This document shows, piece by piece, positions 11,201 to 22,956 of a stretch of DNA of 64,000 nucleotides. Positions within the stretch are counted from its first letter, which is position 1. Each line of letters begins with the position of its first letter. The notes under the pieces were generated by a model that saw nothing but the letters and a program-made list of their open reading frames with translations, was not told the origin of the DNA and did not search any database. A program made the position numbers and the translations under genes. The stretch comes from Clytia hemisphaerica. Its lineage: Eukaryota; Cnidaria; Hydrozoa; Leptothecata; Clytiidae. Location of the stretch: positions 314,671 through 378,670 of the forward strand of contig CACVBU010000982.1 of the NCBI GenBank assembly GCA_902728285.1. The letters run 5' to 3'.

Positions 11201-14200
11201 AATATTTTTATTTTTTCAGGGGTATAAGACTTATTTTAGTTCGTCCACCCCCTGTATGGAAATTTAATGGAACAGCCCATTAGCTAAATATCCTTCAATA
11301 GTTTAAATTGTATTGTCAGAAGGAAGTGACCGGTATCAAAGCTTGATACGATGATATGGGATTTGTAAAATTGAAATATGATCTACAGGTTTTCGTTTTT
11401 GAAGTATTTTAAGGTAAACATACGGGTGTTTACATTACAAATGACAGATTTTACGTTAAAAATAATGACAAAACGACCGTTATAATATCATCAAGGTAGT
11501 TCATTATCATGTTATAAAGAGTGTCTGGAATGAGCTCTCACTCACAAATTATACAATTGTTTTACGTTTTGATTCTTGATTCTTGGAGAGAGAAAATGTT
11601 TTCTTTTATATGCGTGGATTATTTTTCTGTACAATTAGTCAGTCAATGACAAGCGGGCTCGGTTATCGGTGAAGGGGTCCGTGCTCGATGATTGATACTC
11701 AAGCTTGGTCACCGAACATACGTTCATTTTTACATTGGTTTTTATAGTATTGATTCAGTATTTCATTTTTCTGGTTTTCATTTTATAGTGTTGAGTTTTA
11801 GGCGTAAGTTTTAATAACATAGTTCAGATTTCCTAGGCTAAATGGGCTATTCCAGAAATAGTATGTACCCCCTATGTTGTGACGCTCAGTGTGGTCTGAA
11901 AAATAAAAAATCTAGATGGTCAAACACTTTCTAACTTTTAATTGCACTGTTCAAAAAAGATAACATAAGATAACCCCCCTTTTTAGTAAAAACTTGGAGA
12001 TTGATATTTCACAGAAAAGTGCCGCCAAGGGGTATTTCGGGTGCCATATCCGAAGAATTTTTCCGTTTGCCTTGAAATCGGACAACCTTCTTAACCTAAG
12101 GTTGAACTACCACTGGTGTAAAAATGAACGTTGTAGCATAAGTAGAAAAAAAGCTCAATTTTTGCAATCGCAAATTTAACCGCTAAAAATCCCGAACTTT
12201 TCAACCAAAGATACATTCAATTAATAGCGCTTTTGATTCTCTAAAACAAGCAAAAAAATTTTCGCAATTATATTTGACTATCAAAAGTTACAGTTTCCAC
12301 TGGGTCTGGATAGACTTTAGGGGGGTCCTGAAAAATTGAAAAAAAATCCATGGGTAACCTTTCTTAAAAAAGACCTTCTCAACATAGGGGGTAAATTCTT
12401 TTTCAGGAATAGCCCAATGGATGCATATTGGTTTTAAAAGCAGGTTTGGTAGAAAGTTTATTCGTTGCAATGGTGGAAATTTTATTAGAGGGAGTTTGAT
12501 TTGGCGGATTGCTGACTAAGTTGAATTTGGCGTGTGTTTAAATTAGCGGTTGCAGGATATTTTCGTCGGGGAACAAATTTGACGGATTTTTTTTGGTAAT
12601 TCCGGCGAATACACCAAACTTTCTTTCTTCCTTTTAAGATCATTTGAATACAAAAATTTCAACTGATTTTTAGGATTTTACTTTACAAAAAGAATTAGGA
12701 TGGAACCTTCAAGGATATCCTTCTTGATGAAAAACGCATTCACGTTATGATTTTGTTCCAGTTAAAGACACTTTGTTGGTTCAATTGAAAACTTAATTTA
12801 AGAGTGGCAAAACTCTTCTTTTAACTTGATTAATTCCTGGTTGTAACACATGCGATCAAACCATTAAACATTGAAACAAATTGACAATACCCAGTATATT
12901 CACCAACACCTTCAATCATGCCAATCCGGCTAAAACGTAATCGAGTTATAATTACATCCGTCATTTGTATATTATTGGTCCTACTCATAATGGAGTCAAG
13001 AACATTAAAGAAAAATAATCAGCTTGATACAACAAACAACAATCATGAAATATCTCGCCTCGGCCGATCTCTTATGAGATACGCAACTTTTGATGCCAGT
13101 CCCGAAATGCGGCGAACACAACCCGGTTTTATGGGACGTGGTGTCAAAGTATTACCTAATGAAAAAGAAAAAGAAGCTGAAGGATATAAAAGTCATTCTT
13201 TCAATCAACTAGCAAGTGATAAAATTTCTTTAGAACGTGTTTTACCGGATTATCGGAATCAATTGTAAGTATCGGGTTATCGGGATAAAGTAAAATTGAT
13301 ATCAATAATTATGAAACGACTATTTTGTAATTTTGACAGGAGGCAGGTACTTCATGCCAACCACAAGCGTTGCTTGAAAAATATCAAAATTTTATACATC
13401 TACCTTTAGCAGAGTGGTCAGCCCCTGAAGAGACTGGTAACAAAAAAAGATAGAAATGTCTTTCCGGCGACAGTATCGAAAATAGAATTATAGGATACTT
13501 CTGTAAACAATTGAGGTGGTAAAGTATCGACAATTTTGTTAAGCTGTATTCACAATGCTAAAAAAAGTTGACACCTCAATGAAATTTCATACGACATTTA
13601 GTTTTTCGAAATACCGTAAGCTGAGAAAAGATTTTCCTTGCAAATTCAATACCAGTTCCCTGAAAAGCCGATAAGGTTGATAGGTATATTGACGTCAAAA
13701 ATTTCATTGTATTGATATACAGGGTGGTCCAATGAATACCTTCCACTAGTATAATAAAGTATCTTACCTGAAACAAATCTCCTTTCTGTTTTCACAGATG
13801 TCGCTCGAAGAAATATCCAACCAAGCTACCGAGTACCTCAGTTATCATCTGTTTCCATAACGAAGCGTGGTCGACATTGTTAAGGACCGTTCACAGTGTC
13901 ATCAATCGAACACCACCTGATTATTTGAAAGAAATTGTATTGGTTGATGATGCAAGTACCAGGGGTAAGCATTTGAGGAACAATTTTTTATATAACTAAC
14001 ACTGTTTAAAGTTCTTCCTCTCCAGTGAAGTATATAAAGAGGCTTTTCCGTCTAAAAATTCTACACAATTCACTAAAGTTACAAAAATATGTAAAATCTA
14101 TTTTCTGTCTCAGGCGAAAAACCTCGGTTTTGACTACTGCCAAAGATCATCTTACCAAAAAAAAGCTAAGAAGTACTTTAATCGGAATATCATACATTTT

Positions 14201-17200
14201 CGCGAGCTAAAGATTCGCGAAATTATTTTGGTCTGTTTTCGACAAACAAACTTTTTTAAATTATTTTGAGGATTAAATTTCGCAAAAATTGATTTAGAAA
14301 TGGCCCTTACTTTGCTAATTTTCGTCAAAAACATTTTAATGACTTTAAATATGGACTTGATCTCGCAAGTCAGCGATTTCACAAGATTTATTGTTTATTT
14401 ATTGTCTCATTAAAGTATTTAGTAATACCTCACAGACTGGCTAAGGTTATGATTGAATTCTTTTTGGGACCAGCAACGTTTTAAATCACCTGAGTTGAAA
14501 TGTATAATTCCAAAAGATCTTTATGATTTATTCTTTCTACAGACGATTTGAAGCAAGCCTTAGAAGACTACATCATAAACCTACCCAAAGTCAACATCGT
14601 CCGTTTAAAGAAAAGAGAAGGATTGATACGAGCTCGGCTAGAAGGAGCAAAAGTTTCCAAAGGAGAAGTTCTAACATTCTTAGACGCTCACTGCGAATGT
14701 ACATTAGGGTGGATTGAACCTTTATTGGCTAAAATTAAAGAGAAGAAATCAAATGTTGTGATGCCTGTTATAGACGAAATAAGTGAAACAGATTTTCATT
14801 ATAATGCTGTACCGGAGCCTTTCCAGAGAGGTGTTTTTAAATGGAGATTGGAATTCACTTGGCGCCCCATTCCGCAGTATGAAGAAACTAGAAGAGTTGA
14901 TGCCGCTGATGGAATAAGGTATTACTGCTTGTCTGAGAATGAGAGCATAAATTCTATTTTTCATTCGAAAAGAGCCCGTTGAAATAACAATAAAAATCTT
15001 TCAAAATTATCTATATTTTCCCCTGATGAAAAAAGTTGAGCTTTCATTGACCTTGTGGTACTGACCTTAGACGATACTATCGTCTACACAAGATCACTAA
15101 AAAAGGGAATAGTTTAGGAGAGGCGTGATAAATTCGGGTGGAGTAAGCAGTGGCGGAGATGTTTACAGTGTAGACGATACCAATTTTCTTCGAAACTCTA
15201 CCGCCACTTTTTTCCCGTAAACCGCCCTAACGCCCGAATTTTTTCCCGCGTTTACTGTACCGACCTTTATTTTAAACGGACGATAGCATCGTCTATACTG
15301 ACCTAGGCTTCTGTACATCTTCAAACGAAGAAAATATCTGCCCATAACTATGGGTGGGTCAAAATATTTCTATTCAAATGCTTATTTAAGACTGATCTGC
15401 TTGAAGTTTGTACTAATTTTGAACGAAAATTAAAAAAAACTGCTAAATTGACATAGACTTGTTAGATTAATGTCTGATTTTGAACTAGCCGGGAACTTCT
15501 AAAGGTGTTGATTAACAGACCAACCCCATCGCTAAATCTTTTAGCCGAATTATGCATGTTACCCCTGGCATTGTTTGAGAACAAGAACCTTATTGTTGAT
15601 GCGATTACCTTAGATTTATAAAGCCCGAAGGGCTAGATATCGTGCTTTTGTTGAAAAGCGTGCCGTGGTTAGGTAGGAAATCCTACCTAAGTCACGTGAC
15701 ATTACAATAGAATTTCAGCGATTGACCAATCAGAAACTTCGTGGGTTTTCGAAAACAATAGCAACAATATTTTTTTCCGATATTCACTTTTTTTGCCTGC
15801 GATGGCTTAAAGCCCGACAGCCCTTCGGGCTTTATAAATCTATGGCGATTACATGTTTGAGGAGTACATCTTCAAAAAATACGCAGTAGCCTTATGTAAC
15901 AATCGACTTCATCCATTCTTCAACCTCGAAAGAATCGTGTACATTTTCTAGCAAAAGAATTTCTATCAAGAAAGGTAGTAGAATTTTCCAAATCATGAAG
16001 GGCTCCAGTTTGGATCATTTTTGGATGTAATGGGGAGTCTGGTAAAACTTTTCTTTTGCTTTTTAGAACTCCAGTAATGGCAGGTGGATTATTCTCAATG
16101 GATCGCGATTATTTTTATAAACTTGGAAGTTATGATACTGGTATGGATATCTGGGGCGGTGAAAATATTGAAATATCGTTCAGGGTAGGAAAACGTTCGT
16201 TTTTTCTAATATACCCAGAGATCAGCTTTTCCCTGTAGACCATGTTCGCACGTGACGGTTCCGTTTCGCCCCGATTCTATTGGTAAAATTCAATTGTTAG
16301 ATCACTTCTAACCAATCGTGTGACTTTATTCCTTTTCGGAGCGAAACGGAACCGTCACATGCGAACATGGTCTTAGAGAGTAATGTATGAAGATGCACAG
16401 AATGAAATATACTTTGGTATAGTAGCCAGAGATTAGCTCCATATAATATTTCAAACACTAACCTTCATTTCACGGTAGGCAAGCTTATGCTCTGAGGGAG
16501 AATAATAAAAAGTGATATCTTGTTGAAAGGATAATTTTGAGTGGATTATTTTAAGGCTTTCAAATCTTTTCGGCGTTTACTCTGGAGAGTTTATATTTGG
16601 TCTAGACAGATATAAAAATTCTGAATACATATTAAAAAATCAGTGAAGTTAAAGGTTCAGAAAAGTGTAAATTCAAGATTTTTGGGTCCGGTAGAAAAAG
16701 AAGAGGATTTTCCCGAAAATAATATTTTAACTAGTACCCAAAACAAAAATGGTTGAATACTAAAAATAATTTTTTCTTAGATTTGGATGTGCGGAGGTTC
16801 AATTGAAATGTTACCCTGTTCACGAGTCGGCCATGTTTTCCGACCCAAATTTCCGTATAGTTTTCCGAGCAGTCGCAAAGGGGACAATGATGTTGTTAGT
16901 CGAAATTTGATGAGAGTTGCGGATGTCTGGATGGATGATTACAAAAAGCATTTCTATAATATCAGGTAAAAAATATGCAACCCTGTATTAGTGACCCTAT
17001 CGAGCCTACTCTGTACCAGAGTGTATCTCACGTTTATCGTCTCGTAGTACACTATGTGCGCATATATGTCTGTTTGATAGAAAAATTCCCATACGGAAAC
17101 CTCTACAATGAAGTATAGCAACACTTCTCTCATTGTCTTCCCTCTCTCACCCGTACTCCATCGCAGCGGTCGGTTTGAAAAATGTCAAATGAGAAAAGAC

Positions 17201-20200
17201 AATGATAACAGACCCTCTACGGCAATAAATTTTGAAATCAGCCGTAGATATCGGGTCATCGAGCCCAATCTGTTGCCCTGGCAATGTTTTCAACTCGACA
17301 TTATATGGGCGTTGGGCGTTGTTGTGGGCTAGCTTGTTTAGAAAGCACCCTAAAGGACATAAAAGGAAACGAAACTCGGTTTCAACCGTCATTGTGTTTC
17401 CCGAAAAAAAAGATTGCCGGATTCCTCTTTTTTTATTGTTGTGATGGACGCGATTCAGCCTCAAAATTCACGCCCACTTAGCTATGTTTCGCAGTTTTTT
17501 TGTCATTGAAATATTAACGTGGAAGCATATTATTGTACACAAGGTCATAACTTAGATTTTTCATTTGATTTTATTGAAAAAAGTTTGATAAAAAGGAATA
17601 TTATATCAAAAGAAATTGCTAAGTGGAAGCGTTTTTGGAGTCTGGATATAAATGGAAAACTTCTTACGGAAGCATCCTAACCGGACTTTCCCGGAAGTCT
17701 AATTGTTTTTGAAATTTGAAACTTGATTGTAACTTCCAGTCTTTTTTGGGTGTTTCAGACATTAACGTCCAGACATAACAAATTAAAACAACTTGTTTCC
17801 CAAACACTGTGTGGACACCAAAAATCGAAACTTCAAAAAAAGAATGTTACAAAACAAAACGGATCGAAACAGATAAGCTCCACTCTATTCACTGAAACTG
17901 ACCTGCTCCAGTTTCTTGCTCCAAATCGTTTCAAAACTTCCTGTTCTTAATAAAAACCATATTGAACCGATGCTAAACCGTAACGTCTGAACATGGTTTC
18001 AATTTCAAGAATTCTGAAACTTGCTGGACAAATTGACACATGACGCCCCGCTATGATGCAGCGATGAAAATAGTGGAGTAAAACCGTTCCGACCTGTTTG
18101 CTTTGTGATGTCTTCTTTCTCGACGTTCTGAATTTTGACGTTCACACAGTTTTTAGCGAGCACCTCACTAAAAACGGGATTGTTACGTTCCGTTTCTTAG
18201 TGAGTTCCGCTTTGACGATATTCGAAAAATAGAAGCCTTTCTAGTGCTTTGACGCAAATTCGATTTTTTGGACCTACCTGGAGGTCCTATAAATTAACTG
18301 ATGTTCGTCCGTTCGTTAGTTCGTTAGTTCGTTACCAACTTTTCTCGAGATTGGATCTTTAGTTTTTCCTGATTTTTGGCACAAAGATGCAAAATGGTAA
18401 TGCCCAAAATGTGACGGAGCCTGATTTTCGAAAAAAATTCATTTCCGGCCGAAAATGCCGGAAATATGCCGGAAAAAACCGTTTTTTTGGCATTTTCTCA
18501 AGATTTCATCATTAGTTTTTTCTGATTTTTTGCACAAAGATGCGTATTAACAATGCCCAAAACTTGGCCTAGTCCGAATTTTGAGAAAAAATCTTTTCCG
18601 GTCGAAAATGCCGGAAATATGCAGGAAATAACCGTTTTTGCAGATTTTCATCGGACTTTTTCCTTATATTTCGTTGTTTTTTCACACAAAAACATTTTTA
18701 ATAGCCATACCCACCATGAAGCATGGTTCAATCGTCAATAGAACTGAGTTTTGAAGCCGGAACTTTCTGAAAATCACCGGAGCAGACCATTTTCGCCGGA
18801 AAAACGGTATTTCTTGAATTTCTTGAGCTGTACTTTATATTTTTTTATGAAATTTTGCACATTGATGTAGAATGACAATACCTAAAAAGTGACGGAGCCC
18901 GATTTTCGAAAAAAAATATGCCGGAAAAACGGGGTTTTTTGGCATTTTCTCGAGATTTTATCATTAGTTTTTTCTGATTTTTTTGCTTAAAGATGCGTAT
19001 TAACAATGCCCAAAACATGGCCGAGTCTGATTTTGGAGAAACATTTTTTTCCGGCCGCAAAGACCGGAAATATGTCGGAAATCGCCGTTTTTCTGGCTTT
19101 TCATTGGACTTTTTCCTTTAGCTGCTTGTTTTTTCACTCAAAAACATTATTAATAGCAATGCCCACACCATCAACCATGTTTCAACTATAAAATTGATTT
19201 TTGAAGCCGGAACTGTTTAAAAATCACCGGAACAACCTATTTTTGCCGGAAAGACAGTATTTCTTGAATTTCTCGAGCTGTACTTTATATTTTTTTATGA
19301 AATTTTGCACACTGATGTAAAATGACAATACCTAAAAAGTGACGGAGCCCGAAAAACATTTTTTTTCAGTCGAAATTGCCGGAAATATGCCGGAAAATGG
19401 TTTTTTTGGCATTTTCTCGAGATTTCAACACTGGTTTTTTCTGATTTTTTGCTCAAAGATGGGTCTTCGCAATGCTCAAATCATGGCCGAGTTCGATTTT
19501 TGAGAAAAACATTTTTCCAGTTGAAAATGCCGGAAATCGCCGCTTTTGCAGATTTTCATTGGATTTTTTCCTATTATTTCTATGTTTTTCACACAAAAAC
19601 ATTATTGATAACAATGCTCACCATCAAGCATGATTCAATTGTCAATAAAGCTGATTTTTGCGACCAGAACTTTCTATTTATTTTTTCCCTACAACCCTTC
19701 CCTCTCCCCCAATCAGCAATCAATGACGAATTTATTACGCTAATGCATTTTCGCTAAACGCTATATTTTCTGACGGATTTTTTTCACTTTTCTCCTCGCA
19801 CACATTGCTTTCTAACCTTCATCATCAGGTAGGTCCAATCAGCATCTAGCTTGTTTGCTACTGCAGGAGCTTCGAAAGTTAAAAGTGACGTCAAAAAATG
19901 GAATGTTTAGAGACCGAAAACCCGGCTCAAAACGTTCGAAAAAGTCGCAAAGCGTTAATTGCGTAAAAAAACGTGGGTGACGTCTAGTATAGGCAGTGTT
20001 TCGTAACTTTTTTGTTTCGGAGCGAAATGGAACCGTAACGTCTCAACATGGGCTACCGAAAAAGGGTTTATATCTATATATTTTTTCCTCACAACTTTTT
20101 GTTTAGATTTGATTTGAAGAAAAAAGAACCCGAAGACACAACCGAACGAAAACAACTTCGACAAAATTTACAATGTAAATCATTTTCTTGGTATTTGGAG

Positions 20201-22956
20201 AATATTTACCCCGAACTGGAAATTCCTGATGATAACTTTGTACAAGCTGGAGAAGTAAGTTTTGCTACAAACAAAATATATTTCCTTGTAATTTTATCAT
20301 CTTATTACTTGTTTGACAAAAGGAGCATTACCGTCACTAAAGCCCTCGTCATGGAGAAATCTTATCGCGTCAAAAGCACTGTCGTTTCACCGAACCCATT
20401 GTAAATCTTCCCTGAAAATAAGGCTTTTAATTTAGCAAAATAATAATGCAATCTACAGTAAGAATGTATCGAAAAGAAGGCTTTTAAAGCCCATCATAAA
20501 AAACCCCGGTTTTTACCGATAGTGGCAAATTTAAGCTTGATAAAGATTGTTTGAAATCTCTGCCACTACTGGCAAAAACCAGGGTTTTTCATTACCTCAC
20601 ATTACCTCATGAATAGCATTTTTTTGAAAAAAATCGTGCACCCCTGTTGAGGAGGTCCAACCTTTTGTAACCTACCCCCTTGGAATTCCAGGCGATTTTA
20701 GGATCATACCCCTCTGGAATTCCGAATTTTTACAAATTTTCAATCATTACCCCCTTGGAATTCCGCTTATTTTTGACGGATTTTCATCTACCCTTATGGA
20801 ATTCCACTGCATTTCAAACCCTACCCCCTTGGAACGGAAATGGACCTCCTCAACAGGGGGTGCACGATTTTTTTCTGGAAAAGCCCAATAGCATTTTTTT
20901 GAAAAAAATCCAAATCACGCATCACGGCTTAAAAGAATTTTCATATCATGATCACATTTTGACCCCTGATAACGCAGTCACGAAAAAAGTTCAAAATCAC
21001 ATAATCACGCTAGAATAAAGTCCCTATCCTGACGCTATGTCCCTATCACGCAAATCTCTTTCGGGCCTATAAATGCTTTTCAACATTGATTCGTTTAGAT
21101 TAAGAATCCTGACACGACTGTATGTTTGGATACACTTGGGAAAGGTGAAGCATCAGTTGTTGGTCTTTATGAATGTCATGGACAGGGTGGTAATCAGGTA
21201 TGAATCGTAATACACAATCACAGACATAAATTGCGAGACAAAAGCAAATTCTAATCTATTCCCCCCTTCCCCCATTTGCAATGTTCAATGAACGGTGGGG
21301 CGGCCGTGGAGGTGGAAGGGGAGTCTGATTTCTACGTTTTTACTGCACATTCCGGCGTTTGTCTCAGATATTTTTGTTCGTGATTGCGGTTCTTCTCTCT
21401 AATTTGATCTTCAAAGGACCAAAAATTTTCTTCAAATTTAAGGACAATTCGGATCAGAGAGCGTTTAAAACTTCTTTCTAGCTGAGGGGACCAATATTTT
21501 AGTTCGAATTAACAGAAAGATTCGAATAATAAAAGTTCGAATTAGGGAGAGTCCGCTGTATATAATTTTCCGATAAATCCATAAACGGTTTATATAAAAA
21601 GACTGAGACAACGATTTGCTTTTTGACCAGTATAGTGACCACTATGGTACCAGGCAATTCAATCAAATATATTAGACTCCCTCTAATTTGATCTTCCAAA
21701 GATTTTCTTCGAATTAGAGAAAGATTCTGTACTTCAACAGTCTTTTTAATTCCACATCAAATTTTATATGTTTTTCTTCTTTTCAGTATTTCACATTGAA
21801 CAAGAAAGGTGAAATAAAGAACGAAGACAATTGCCTGACTATCAACGGTCCGAACCTCGTTTTGAGAGAATGCGAAGAACGGTCAAGGAAAGGACAACGG
21901 TGGGCCTTCAAGGTAACTAAAATTATTTTTACAACCAATTTATGATATCCATGAGATATTGTTTTACACGGAAGCACGCTCAGTGGTGAAAACGCTCTTC
22001 TCGAAATGCGTAAAAATAATTGCCAACCTCGTTCTCGAAGACTTGTTGCTACGATACTTCAACGATGTCAGACATAGTCGATATTTGTAAGCGTTTGCGG
22101 TTTTGTATCAAAATTGAAAATAGTCTTTTGGGAAAACATACCATAATATGTGTAAATGTCATTTGAAATAATTATTTCATTTGAAAACGAGGCCTGCAAT
22201 GCTGTTTAGCGAGAAGTTGTGTATTAGAAAATTCTTTTTTACAATTTTGGCAAAAATTGGGATTTTTCCGTAAAAACATTACGTAATGAATATCATGAAT
22301 CATTATCATGATACATTGTTTGTAACGAGAGGAAAAATACCAATGGTGGTTTCTTTAAGGAACCGCAACCGCAAGTAGATTTCTTTATAAGAACAATTCC
22401 AAAGAATTTTGAAGCCCTTTAAATGTTCTTATTTTTTTGAGTTTTCAAGCCAGAAATCATCTTAAGACTCAAGTCTTGAATGAATAGGTCTTTAGTTTAG
22501 CATAGTATACAAATAATTCAGACATCGTAGAAATTAAGCAAAAAATAACATCGTTACAATTATGATATTAGCCATAGGCGAAGCGAGATTTATGAGGGAG
22601 TGCAGACGTTCATGACATATTCATTATCTTTTTATAAAACAAAGACAATAATTACAGTGTCGTAAAAACCGCTCTCATCAATAAATCTTGCAGGGTATAT
22701 CTCGCTACACCTATGTTAAATCATATGACCAAAGTCGTTTATAATTCGTGTTATACAAAGTCTAGGTCTTCAGTCTGATTTCATTGAGACCTTTTGCAAT
22801 GATACATTTTCTTTCTTATTTTAGGGCAATCAAATCAAAAGTATTACGCAGAATTCATGTCTTCAAGTCAGAAATAAAATGAACTTAATAGTAGGTCCAT
22901 GTACAAGTGGACAAACGCAAAAATGGCTATGGAATAAAATTGAAGATTTTACTTAA
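8270..22956 (+). CDS. GALNT: Polypeptide N-acetylgalactosaminyltransferase with two alternative first exons
   Basis: Transfers GalNAc from UDP-GalNAc to Ser/Thr in the Golgi, the first step of mucin-type O-glycosylation. Exons: first exon 8270-8814 or 12918-13264 (both end in phase 2), then 13798-13964, 14543-14918, 16067-16184, 16781-16965, 20107-20254, 21099-21197, 21787-21912, 22825-22956. Products are about 631 or 565 residues, with a short cytoplasmic tail, one type II anchor and a stem. Family motifs seen: [27 protein letters not shown], the metal-binding DAHCE (DxH), [46 protein letters not shown] and [14 protein letters not shown]. Then a C-terminal ricin-type lectin domain with three Cys repeats ([30 protein letters not shown]). 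Met 8270 is preferred over 8168 in exon 1a because it leaves the usual short basic tail ([10 protein letters not shown]). A poly(A) signal AATAAA lies at 23066. The isoform number cannot be assigned. Confidence 0.92.
9344..9530. mobile_element. TA-flanked CACGTTTTTT element, AAGAAC word copy
   Basis: Ends TACACGTTTTTT and AAAAAAACGTGTA, with TA at both borders. Inside are AAGAAC words in the same direction (9392, 9402, 9477), each followed by AGGCTT, and the right arm ends GTTCTTATAAAAAAACG. Related sisters at 27030-27324 and 28264-28540 carry different words. Shreds of the AAGAAC type surround it (8930-9110, 9580-10010). In intron 1 of the GalNAc-transferase gene. Confidence 0.6.
9746..9906. 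mobile_element. ATAGGCGTAGCGAGAT inverted-repeat MITE, copy 1
   Basis: Left end ATAGGCGTAGCGAGATACCC; the right end reads AAAGGCGTAGCAGATACCC on the other strand. A shared interior (GAGGGAGTGCAGACGTT, AAAACAAAGACAATAATTAC) recurs at 22573-22715. It is inserted inside an older AAGAAC-type repeat. Confidence 0.65.
11108..11281. mobile_element. Inverted-repeat element with AATGGGC(C/T) ends
   Basis: Left AATGGGCCATTCCATTTTGT then CCATACAGGGAGGGTGGACG. The right arm is the near reverse complement (GTTCGTCCACCCCCTGTATG, then TGGAACAGCCCATT). 174 bp, with ATTTCCAG-like words inside. Shares its outer TGGGC(T/C)ATTCC with the element at 11841-12418. Confidence 0.6.
11841..12418. mobile_element. Inverted-repeat element, GGGCTATTCCAGAAA family, long copy
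   Basis: The left end AATGGGCTATTCCAGAAATA is followed by TGTACCCCCTATGTTG. The right end reads ATTGGGCTATTCCTGAAAAA on the other strand and is followed by TTTACCCCCTATGTTGAG. The 480-bp interior shows no repeated word and no convincing ORF. Related termini occur at 20612-20910 and 58550-59634 with quite different interiors. Confidence 0.6.
12918..13264 (+). CDS. GALNT: Second (alternative) first exon of the GalNAc-transferase gene
   Basis: Encodes MPIRLKRNR, a hydrophobic anchor ([16 protein letters not shown]), a stem and [20 protein letters not shown] followed by YRN, ending in phase 2 at a GTAAGT donor. Exon 1a (8270-8814) ends with the parallel [20 protein letters not shown] followed by RN, in the same phase and with the same donor. 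Both join the C-R-S-K start of exon 13798-13964. Stems differ in length (about 182 versus 116 residues) and share little outside the conserved end, so this is an old exon duplication or two promoters, not a recent copy. No second set of catalytic exons lies between them. Confidence 0.82.
15066..15300. mobile_element. TAGACGAT inverted-repeat element
   Basis: Left arm TAGACGATACTATCGTCTAC; the right arm, on the other strand, is TAGACGATGCTATCGTCC. An internal GTAGACGATACC recurs at 15171. A related hairpin with CGGTAGAG(C/T)TTCGAAGAAA is seen near 35090-35175. In a GalNAc-transferase intron. Confidence 0.5.
15609..15844. mobile_element. hAT-like MITE (AGATTTATAAAGCCCGAAGG ends) with 8-bp target duplication
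   Basis: 236 bp; on each strand the end reads TAGATTTATAAAGCCCGAAG followed by GGCT (one mismatch at the tip and a small insertion in the right arm). The 8-bp direct repeat GCGATTAC flanks it exactly (15601-15608 and 15845-15852), as for hAT elements. Sisters at 31368-31613 and 40209-40422 also have 8-bp duplications. No transposase is present. Confidence 0.8.
16238..16372. mobile_element. GACCATGTTC inverted-repeat element, short copy
   Basis: 135 bp between GACCATGTTCGCACGTGACG and its near-perfect complement ending GCGAACATGGTC. The arms also carry CGGTTCCGTTTCGC. It starts about 50 bp after the WGGEN exon of the GalNAc-transferase. Confidence 0.7.
17820..18235. mobile_element. Broken GACCATGTTC-family copies
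   Basis: 17830-17998 aligns with the right half of the 40143-40624 copy (GATCGAAAC, TTTCTTGCTCC, GTAACGTCTGAACATGG). 18055-18150 matches the 4929-5216 copy in the other orientation, including GAATTTTGACGTTCACAC without the MITE scar. A further end fragment lies at 20005-20050. Confidence 0.5.
18270..19845. repeat. GCCGGAAATATGCCGGAA word-repeat block bounded by GGACCTACCTG inverted ends
   Basis: Long degenerate tandem structure: units carry ATGCCGGAAATATGCCGGAA, TTTTTTGGCATTTTCTCGAG, TTAGTTTTTTCTGATTTTTT and GCACAAAGATG, repeated at about 18360, 18510, 18970 and 19430. Borders are GGACCTACCTGGA at 18269 and TCAGGTAGGTCC at 19827, a short inverted pair. Open frames here are repeat by-products. 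Lies in the 3.1-kb intron between the catalytic and lectin parts of the GalNAc-transferase. Confidence 0.6.
20493..20592. mobile_element. Short hairpin MITE with AAAAACC(C/T)(C/G)GGTTTTT arms
   Basis: About 100 bp; AAAAAACCCCGGTTTTTACC then GATAGTGGCA on the left, and the near complement TGCCACTACTGGCAAAAACC then AGGGTTTTT on the right. In a GalNAc-transferase intron. Confidence 0.6.
20612..20910. mobile_element. Inverted-repeat element with reiterated CTTGGAATTCC word
   Basis: Arms ATCGTGCACCCCTGTTGAGG then AGGTCCA, and complement TGGACCTCCTCAACAGGGGG then TGCACGAT. The interior repeats (A)CCCCCTTGGAATTCC or close variants about six times, all in one direction. The right end continues CTGGAAAAGCCC, as in the GGGCTATTCCAG family. 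The left end lacks that part and instead starts AATAGCATTTTTTTGAAAAA, which is repeated directly after the right end (20887-20910). Confidence 0.65.
21380..21722. mobile_element. pogo/Tigger-like inverted-repeat fragments with AATTCGAA words
   Basis: 21490-21558 holds TTAGTTCGAATTAACAG, GATTCGAATAATAAAAGTTC and the terminus GGGAGAGTCCGCTGTA. A second piece at 21676-21722 repeats GACTCCCTCTAATTTGATCT. It matches the complement of the terminus at 1813. Flanks a lectin exon of the GalNAc-transferase. Confidence 0.45.
22573..22715. mobile_element. ATAGGCG(T/A)AGCGAGAT inverted-repeat MITE, copy 2
   Basis: Left CATAGGCGAAGCGAGATTTA, right ATATCTCGCTACACCTATG. The interior is nearly identical to copy 1 (9746-9906). 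The left arm has lost the ACCCTGCAAA part kept in copy 1. In the last intron of the GalNAc-transferase. Confidence 0.65.
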
